From positions 1,736,001 to 1,800,000 of the forward strand of contig NZ_JAUSUT010000001.1 in assembly GCF_030814215.1 (NCBI RefSeq): a DNA stretch of 64,000 bases. Reading direction: 5' to 3'. This document shows, piece after piece, positions 60,059 through 64,000 of this stretch; positions within the stretch are counted from its first letter, which is position 1; the number at the start of each line of letters is the position of its first letter. The notes under the pieces are model-generated. The model had not been told where the DNA came from and did no database searches. It worked only from the letters and a program-made list of their open reading frames with translations. The position numbers and the translations under genes were made by a program. This DNA is from Amycolatopsis thermophila (GTDB lineage: Bacteria > Actinomycetota > Actinomycetes > Mycobacteriales > Pseudonocardiaceae).

Positions 60059-60949
60059 TTACTCACCCAGCGCCGGCCCGTGACCGTTCACCCCGTCGAG
60101 ACGCGCGAGCTCCTCTTCGGACAGCCGCAGCGATCCGGCGGCGATGTTCTCCTCGAGGTGGCCGACGCTGCCCGTGCCCGGGATGGCGAGCACGTTCGGA
60201 CCCTGGTGGAGGGTCCACGCGAGCCGCACCTGCGCCGGGCTGACGCCGTGGTCCCGCGCGATCGCCGCCACCGTCTCGTCCTCGGCGCCGCTGGCGATGG
60301 CGAAGAACGGCACGAACGCGACCTTCTGCTCGGCGCAGAGGCGGACGAAGTCGTCGTCCTCGCGGCGCGCGGTGAGGCCGTACTGGTTCTGCACGCACAC
60401 CACCGGGGCGATGTCCTGCGCCTCGGCCAGGTGCTCCGGGGTGACGTTGGAGATGCCCAGGTGCCGGATCAGGCCCTTCTGCCGCAGCTCGGCGAGCGCG
60501 CCGAACCGGTCGGCGAGCGACCCGGAGCCGCGGTCCAGCGTCGCGCCGATGCGCAGGTTGACGACGTCCAGGTGGTCGCGGCCGAGCTGGCGGATGTTCT
60601 CCTCGACCTGCAGGCGCAGCTGCTCGGGCCGGGCCTCCGGCAGGACCTCGCCGTCGGGCCCGCGCACGGGACCGACCTTCGTGGTGATCACCAGGTCGTC
60701 GGGGTAGGGGTTGAGCGCGGTGCTGATCAGCTCGTTGACCGAGCGCAGCGGCGAGAAGTAGAAGGCGGCGGTGTCGATGTGGTTGACGCCCAGCTCGACG
60801 GCGCGGCGCAGGACGGCGATGGCCTGGTCGCGGTCGATCCGGCCGCCACCGGAGATGGCCAGCCGCATCGCGCCGTAGCCCATGCGGTTCACGGTGAGGT
60901 CGCCCAGCTGCCAGGTGCCGGCCGCGCCGGCGTTGATCGTTTCGGTCAT
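60059..60949 (-). CDS. Aldo/keto reductase
   Basis: This 296-residue NADPH-dependent (beta/alpha)8 reductase has MGYGAMRLAISGGG, the Asp/Tyr pair in NHIDTAAFYFSP, the Lys in LVITTKVGPVRG and GISNVTPEHLAEAQ. Where many family members have a catalytic His, it shows DVVNLRIGA, as in the YdbC-like subgroup. The substrate is unknown. It is divergent from the LuxR-type regulator with 66 bases between, so that regulator probably controls it. Confidence 0.9.
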   Translation of the reverse strand: MTETINAGAAGTWQLGDLTVNRMGYGAMRLAISGGGRIDRDQAIAVLRRAVELGVNHIDTAAFYFSPLRSVNELISTALNPYPDDLVITTKVGPVRGPDGEVLPEARPEQLRLQVEENIRQLGRDHLDVVNLRIGATLDRGSGSLADRFGALAELRQKGLIRHLGISNVTPEHLAEAQDIAPVVCVQNQYGLTARREDDDFVRLCAEQKVAFVPFFAIASGAEDETVAAIARDHGVSPAQVRLAWTLHQGPNVLAIPGTGSVGHLEENIAAGSLRLSEEELARLDGVNGHGPALGE

Positions 60950-60988
60950 GACTCCAGGTTGGTCCGGTCCGCTCGGCTCGTCCGCGAT

Positions 60989-61004
60989 TGGCAACTTGCT
61001 GCCA
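60989..61004. promoter_or_regulatory. Inverted repeat between the reductase and regulator genes
   Basis: TGGCAACTTGCTGCCA has 5-base arms (TGGCA / TGCCA) around a centre that is itself nearly symmetric (GCAACTTGC). It lies midway in the 66-base divergent region, as expected for an operator of the adjacent regulator. Confidence 0.45.
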
Positions 61005-61015
61005 CACTGGTCGTC

Positions 61016-61651
61016 ATGGAGTCTGCGGGCGTCCTGATCAGGGGCGAAACCGAGTTGTTCGCGCGGACGGCCCACCTGTTCGCGTCGGCGCGGGAGGTCT
61101 TCTGCGCGGCCAACGACCTGCACACGTGGGCGGCCGCGCACCAGGTGCCCACGGGCCGGCAGGACATGACCGGCCGGACCGTGCGGAAGCTGTACCGGCC
61201 CGCGTCGCTGCTGCAGGCCGGCGGCGTGGCGCACCTGCGCGAGCGGGAACGGCTGGGCGCCCGGATCCGGATCACGCGGGACGAGATCAACGAGACGATC
61301 GTGCTCGACCAGAAGGTCGCGATCCTCGCCGCCGACGTCGTGGGCGTGGACCGCGGCTACTCGGTGATCACCAGCCCCGAGGTGATCAGCAGCGTCACGT
61401 CGCTGTTCAACGCGGCCTGGCGCGCGGGCACCGACCTGGCTGTGTACGACGCCGGGTTCGCCGAGCTGCGCGCGCTGGCCCCGCGGATCCTCGACGAGCT
61501 GGCGACCGGTTCGAAGGACGAGACGGCGGCGCGAGCGCTGGGGCTGAGCGTGCGCACCTACCGGCGGCGGGTCGCCGAACTGATGTCCGCACTCGGCGCG
61601 ACGTCCCGCTTCCAGGCCGGGGTTCGGGCGCGGGAACTAGGACTGGTCTAG
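61016..61651 (+). CDS. LuxR-type helix-turn-helix regulator
   Basis: This 211-residue protein has a C-terminal LuxR-like DNA-binding domain (SKDETAARALGLSVRTYRRR, AELMSALGATSRFQAGVRAR). The N-terminal ~140 residues look like a TrmB/phospholipase D-like sensor region (ETELFARTAHLFASAREVFC, RITRDEINETIVLDQKVAIL). CACACT lies seven bases before the ATG. The gene is divergent from the aldo/keto reductase. The last 15 bases overlap the convergent tetR gene. Confidence 0.82.
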   Translation: MESAGVLIRGETELFARTAHLFASAREVFCAANDLHTWAAAHQVPTGRQDMTGRTVRKLYRPASLLQAGGVAHLRERERLGARIRITRDEINETIVLDQKVAILAADVVGVDRGYSVITSPEVISSVTSLFNAAWRAGTDLAVYDAGFAELRALAPRILDELATGSKDETAARALGLSVRTYRRRVAELMSALGATSRFQAGVRARELGLV

Positions 61652-62236
61652 CGCCTCGAGGTGGTTGCGGAGCACGGCCAGCGTCGCGTCGGCGGGCCAC
61701 AGGTCCGGATGCAGCACCCCGCCCAGGCTCAGGCCGTCCAGCAACGCCGTCAACCGCACGACCTCGGCGTCGAGATCGGGCAGGTCGAGCGCGGTCAGGG
61801 CGCGGCGGACCAGTGCGCGGGTGCCGAGCGCCGACTCGCGGGCGAGGTCCGCCAGGCCCGGGTCGGTGCGCGCCGCGCCGGCGAACTCGAGGAACACCGT
61901 CACCTCCGCGCGCCGGACGTCGTCGAGCGGCAGCAGCTCGGCGAGCAGCTCGACCCGCTTCGCGCGGCGCTCGGCGGCGGACAACGCGCCGACGTCGCCG
62001 AGAGATTCGACCTTGGCGGTCAGGCGTGCGGACACCCGGTCGATCACGGACCGCATCGCGAAGCGCATCAGGTCGGCCTGGTTGTCGAAGTAGTGCCGCA
62101 CCGAGCCGACGTTCAACCCGGCCTCCACCGCGACGGTCCGCAGCGACACCCGATGCAGCCCCTCGCGCACGGCCAGCCGGAACAGGGCGTCGGCGACCTC
62201 GGCGCGACGGCTGTCCGCATCCACCACCTTCGGCAC
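61637..62236 (-). CDS. TetR family transcriptional regulator
   Basis: This 199-residue protein has an N-terminal helix-turn-helix (ADALFRLAVREGLHRVSLRT, VAVEAGLNVGSVRHYFDNQA) and a C-terminal all-helical ligand domain. GTG 62,234-62,236 starts it. Two similar palindromes lie in the 69 bases between it and the divergent small-membrane-protein operon, so it probably represses both itself and that operon. The ligand is unknown. Confidence 0.9.
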   Translation of the reverse strand: MPKVVDADSRRAEVADALFRLAVREGLHRVSLRTVAVEAGLNVGSVRHYFDNQADLMRFAMRSVIDRVSARLTAKVESLGDVGALSAAERRAKRVELLAELLPLDDVRRAEVTVFLEFAGAARTDPGLADLARESALGTRALVRRALTALDLPDLDAEVVRLTALLDGLSLGGVLHPDLWPADATLAVLRNHLEALDQS

Positions 62237-62246
62237 CTGGTCTTTG

Positions 62247-62262
62247 TATCACAGTTGTGCTA
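62247..62262. promoter_or_regulatory. TetR operator candidate, box 1
   Basis: TATCACAGTTGTGCTA has arms TAnCACA / TGTGnTA and lies 10 bases before the tetR start. Confidence 0.6.
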
Positions 62263-62271
62263 ACTTCGATT

Positions 62272-62287
62272 TATCACAAGTGGGATA
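62272..62287. promoter_or_regulatory. TetR operator candidate, box 2
   Basis: TATCACAAGTGGGATA shares the TATCACA half-site with box 1; centres are 25 bases apart. It ends 18 bases before the ATG of the small membrane protein, just before its AGGAGGGGG ribosome site. Confidence 0.6.
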
Positions 62288-62305
62288 TAAAGGAGGGGGC
62301 AGGTC

Positions 62306-62497
62306 ATGGAAACGGTGCTCACCGTGCTGTTGGTGCGGTTCGCCCTGATCGCGGCCGTGGTGGTGGCGATCGCCCTGGTTGCGTTCGCGGTCGTGCTCGT
62401 GCTGCACCGGCGGGGCCGGGGTGATCAGGCGCGGCGGGTGGCGCGGACCGCGGCGGAGCTCGCCACGCGGCAGATCGCGAACCGGCGTCGCCGATGA
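62306..62497 (+). CDS. Small membrane protein, first gene of a two-gene operon
   Basis: This 63-residue protein has one strong transmembrane helix (about residues 8-33, FALIAAVVVAIALVAFAVVL) followed by a very basic tail (HRRGRGDQARRVARTAAELA ... NRRRR). AAAGGAGGGGG gives an excellent ribosome site. Its stop overlaps the next small gene (ATGA). It is controlled by the adjacent TetR protein, judging from the operators. Function is unknown. Confidence 0.72.
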   Translation: METVLTVLLVRFALIAAVVVAIALVAFAVVLVLHRRGRGDQARRVARTAAELATRQIANRRRR

Positions 62498-62616
62498 GCG
62501 CCGGGGTGGTGCACCACCTGCTCGCCGACCTGGTGATCAAGGGGGCGATCGCGCTCGGCGCGGTCGTGGTGTTCGTAGCCGGCGCGGTGGTGCTGTGGCG
62601 GCGGATCGGCCGTTGA
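62494..62616 (+). CDS. Very small membrane protein, second gene of the operon
   Basis: The 40-residue frame reads MSAGVVHHLLADLVIKGAIA, then LGAVVVFVAGAVVLWRRIGR: one transmembrane helix with two His near the N terminus and a basic end. It starts in an ATGA overlap with the gene before and ends seven bases before a strong terminator, which both support a real gene. The pair may form a two-component membrane complex. Confidence 0.65.
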   Translation: MSAGVVHHLLADLVIKGAIALGAVVVFVAGAVVLWRRIGR

Positions 62617-62622
62617 GTGCGC

Positions 62623-62656
62623 GGAAGCCCGGCTCCCCGGGGGGAGCCGGGCTTCC
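62623..62656. terminator. Bidirectional terminator
   Basis: The perfect 16-bp arms GGAAGCCCGGCTCCCC / GGGGAGCCGGGCTTCC are separated by two bases. It lies between two convergent units, the small membrane protein operon and gpmA, and would end both. Confidence 0.85.
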
Positions 62657-62665
62657 GGGGTTACG

Positions 62666-63406
62666 TCAGCGGCCCTGGTTGGCGACCGCGGCGGCGGCCT
62701 CCTCGGCGGCCTTCGGGTCGAGGTAGGTACCGCCGGGGGTCACCGGCTCGAGGTTGTCGTCGAGGTCGTAGCGCAGGGGGATCCCGGTCGGGATGTTGAG
62801 GCCGGCGATGTCCTCGTCGGAGATGCCGTCGAGGTGCTTGACCAGGGCGCGCAGCGAGTTGCCGTGCGCGGCGACGAGCACGGTCTTGCCCGCGCGCAGG
62901 TCGGGGACGATCGCCGAGTCCCAGTACGGCAGGAGCCGGGCGACGACGTCCTTGAGGCACTCGGTGAGCGGCGCGTCGGGCCCGTAGCGGGGGTCGGTGT
63001 CCTGGCTGAACTCGCTGCCACGCTCGATCGGGGGCGGCGGCACGTCGTACGAGCGGCGCCAGAGCATGAACTGCTCCTCGCCGAACTCGTCGCGCACCTG
63101 CTTCTTGTTCTTGCCCTGGAGCGCGCCGTAGTGCCGCTCGTTGAGCCGCCAGTCGCGGCGCACGTCGATCCAGTGCCGGTCGGCGACGTCGAGCGCGATG
63201 TTGGCGGTGGAGATCGCGCGGCGCAGCAGCGACGTGTGGACGACGTCCGGCAGCAGCCCCGCCTCCGCGAGCAGCTCACCACCCTTGCGGGCCTCCTGCT
63301 GCCCGAGCTCGGACAGGGGCACGTCGACCCAGCCGGTGAACAGGTTCTCGGCGTTCCAGGTGCTCTGCCCGTGGCGGAGCAGCACCAGCGTCCCAAGTTC
63401 GGCCAT
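62666..63406 (-). CDS. gpmA: 2,3-bisphosphoglycerate-dependent phosphoglycerate mutase
   Basis: This 246-residue glycolytic enzyme interconverts 3- and 2-phosphoglycerate. The phosphohistidine His12 is in [20 protein letters not shown], with [14 protein letters not shown] and the second His in [20 protein letters not shown]. In mycobacteria gpm1 directly precedes senX3-regX3; here about 2.6 kb of accessory genes separates them. CAGGCT lies seven bases before the ATG. Confidence 0.96.
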   Translation of the reverse strand: MAELGTLVLLRHGQSTWNAENLFTGWVDVPLSELGQQEARKGGELLAEAGLLPDVVHTSLLRRAISTANIALDVADRHWIDVRRDWRLNERHYGALQGKNKKQVRDEFGEEQFMLWRRSYDVPPPPIERGSEFSQDTDPRYGPDAPLTECLKDVVARLLPYWDSAIVPDLRAGKTVLVAAHGNSLRALVKHLDGISDEDIAGLNIPTGIPLRYDLDDNLEPVTPGGTYLDPKAAEEAAAAVANQGR

Positions 63407-63594
63407 GGTTGACAGCCTGCCACGTCACCGCGCGCGACCGGGCAACGCCCCAGGTCGCAGCCCCTCTACACACAGTGTGTTACCACCCGGTAGGTGACGC
63501 AGCGCCGACTCTTTCGCTGATTGAACACCGCTGAGGAAAGTGACACTTGCTGCATACGGTTAACACAGACAGTGAGAATCACTCGAACGGAGTA

Positions 63595-63618
63595 ACCAGT
63601 AGTCTTGTGATTACTGGT
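63595..63618. repeat. Inverted repeat in the gpmA upstream region
   Basis: ACCAGTA and TACTGGT flank a ten-base loop, about 190 bases before the gpmA start. It could be a regulator site; no partner is known. Confidence 0.35.
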
Positions 63619-63788
63619 GGACATCTGACAAGTTGGCTTACGTCCCGCTCGGCTGGAATTCCACGCACTCCCCAGCCGGACGCGGGGTACGACCGCAGCC
63701 TGTCTCCCCCTGCCGGGCTGCGGCCCCGCCGGCCCCGTTGGCACTCCCCCTCGCCACCGGGTCCAGAAGCGGCGGGAGCGTTCGCGGG

Positions 63789-63825
63789 GCGGCTTGAGTT
63801 CGCGACTCCCCCTCCCTCAAGCCGC
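63789..63825. repeat. Inverted repeat with 10-base arms
   Basis: GCGGCTTGAG and CTCAAGCCGC are perfectly complementary with a 17-base loop rich in C and T. Confidence 0.5.
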
Positions 63826-63886
63826 TCCGCCCGCTCTTCCGGCGCGCTCGCTGCGCTCGCCGCCGGGCGGGCGTTCGCCGATTGTC

Positions 63887-63907
63887 TTTGGGGGGCGACC
63901 CCCCAAA
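63887..63907. repeat. G/C-tract hairpin
   Basis: TTTGGGGGG and CCCCCCAAA pair perfectly around CGA. It may be a terminator of a gene beyond the right edge or a dispersed palindromic element. Confidence 0.5.
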
Positions 63908-64000
63908 CCCCCACGGTGCGAGCTTCTCGCCTTGGCGGGCGCTGGGCGCGACGGTTTTGAACCAGCGCCGGTGCTTGTCAGTCGTCCGTCAAACTGCCGG

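Larger units (their letters stand above)
63407..64000. other. Hairpin-rich non-coding region upstream of gpmA
   Basis: No credible gene is seen in these 594 bases. The part nearest gpmA (to about 63,640) is AT-richer than average and contains a 13-base palindrome (ACACACAGTGTGT, near 63,468) and a seven-base-arm inverted repeat at 63,595-63,618. From about 63,640 it becomes GC-rich, with repeated GCGCTCGCTGCGCTCG-like runs and two stable hairpins. Short open frames here have no ribosome sites or family resemblance. Confidence 0.6.

Noticed and set aside
63466-63744. 92-codon minus frame upstream of gpmA
   Set aside because: No start context, crosses palindromes and an AT-rich regulatory-looking stretch, and has no recognisable fold.
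61-63960. tRNA or rRNA genes
   Set aside because: No cloverleaf or rRNA-like stretch was recognised by eye; a tRNAscan-SE run would settle it.

Overview
The window is very GC-rich actinomycete chromosome, most likely from a member of the Pseudonocardiaceae such as Amycolatopsis. This is inferred from gene content and order, not from a database match. Pointers are BldC, a BldN-type sigma factor with its RsbN-like partner, the tiny ribosomal protein bS22, SenX3-RegX3, menaquinone instead of ubiquinone, and system II cytochrome c maturation. From menJ to gpmA the gene order follows, with insertions, the region that in Mycobacterium tuberculosis runs from Rv0489 to Rv0562. No prophage, insertion sequence, CRISPR array, tRNA or rRNA was seen. 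This is largely housekeeping DNA with a few accessory insertions.

Layout. (1) 1-7,911, minus strand: the start of a nuo operon (nuoA to a truncated nuoH) for NADH dehydrogenase I, joined by overlapping stops and starts, behind two near-perfect Rex operators at 7,952-8,001. (2) 8,232-24,498: a fatty acid desaturase, then menaquinone genes (menJ, menG, menD, menB, menE, menA) mixed with two glycosyltransferases, a phosphatase, an M1 aminopeptidase, a Cds1-like PLP enzyme, an Lrp regulator and bldC. (3) 24,532-33,441, minus: MinD-like ATPase, ccsB, resB, ccdA, resA, a histidine phosphatase, hemL and three small membrane proteins. (4) 33,499-34,224: a degenerate long-period repeat array with no convincing gene. 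(5) 34,307-40,003, minus: hemB, then rex-hemA-hemC-hemD with an imperfect Rex site in front of rex. (6) 40,170-51,603: molybdopterin oxidoreductase, glutaredoxin-like protein, acyl-CoA ligase, the bldN/rsbN-like pair, a guanidine-III riboswitch in front of a small guanidinium exporter, HAD phosphatase, UbiB-like kinase, acyltransferase, epimerase, bS22 and a second small BldC-like protein. (7) 51,792-59,951, minus: proC, thioesterase, proline dehydrogenase, isomerase-like protein, proline-rich membrane protein, Ppx, regX3 and senX3. (8) 60,059-62,616: an accessory insertion of aldo/keto reductase, LuxR-type regulator, TetR regulator and two tiny membrane proteins. (9) gpmA and about 600 bases of hairpin-rich non-coding DNA.

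How it works together. Much of the window serves respiration: complex I feeds menaquinol, the men genes make the quinone, the hem genes make heme and the ccs/res genes attach it to cytochrome c. Rex, the NADH/NAD+ sensor, is encoded with the first heme genes and has operators both before nuoA and before itself, linking NADH supply to its oxidation. Many genes appear to be transcribed without a leader: a TANNNT -10 box lies exactly 6 or 7 bases before the start codon of at least nine of them.
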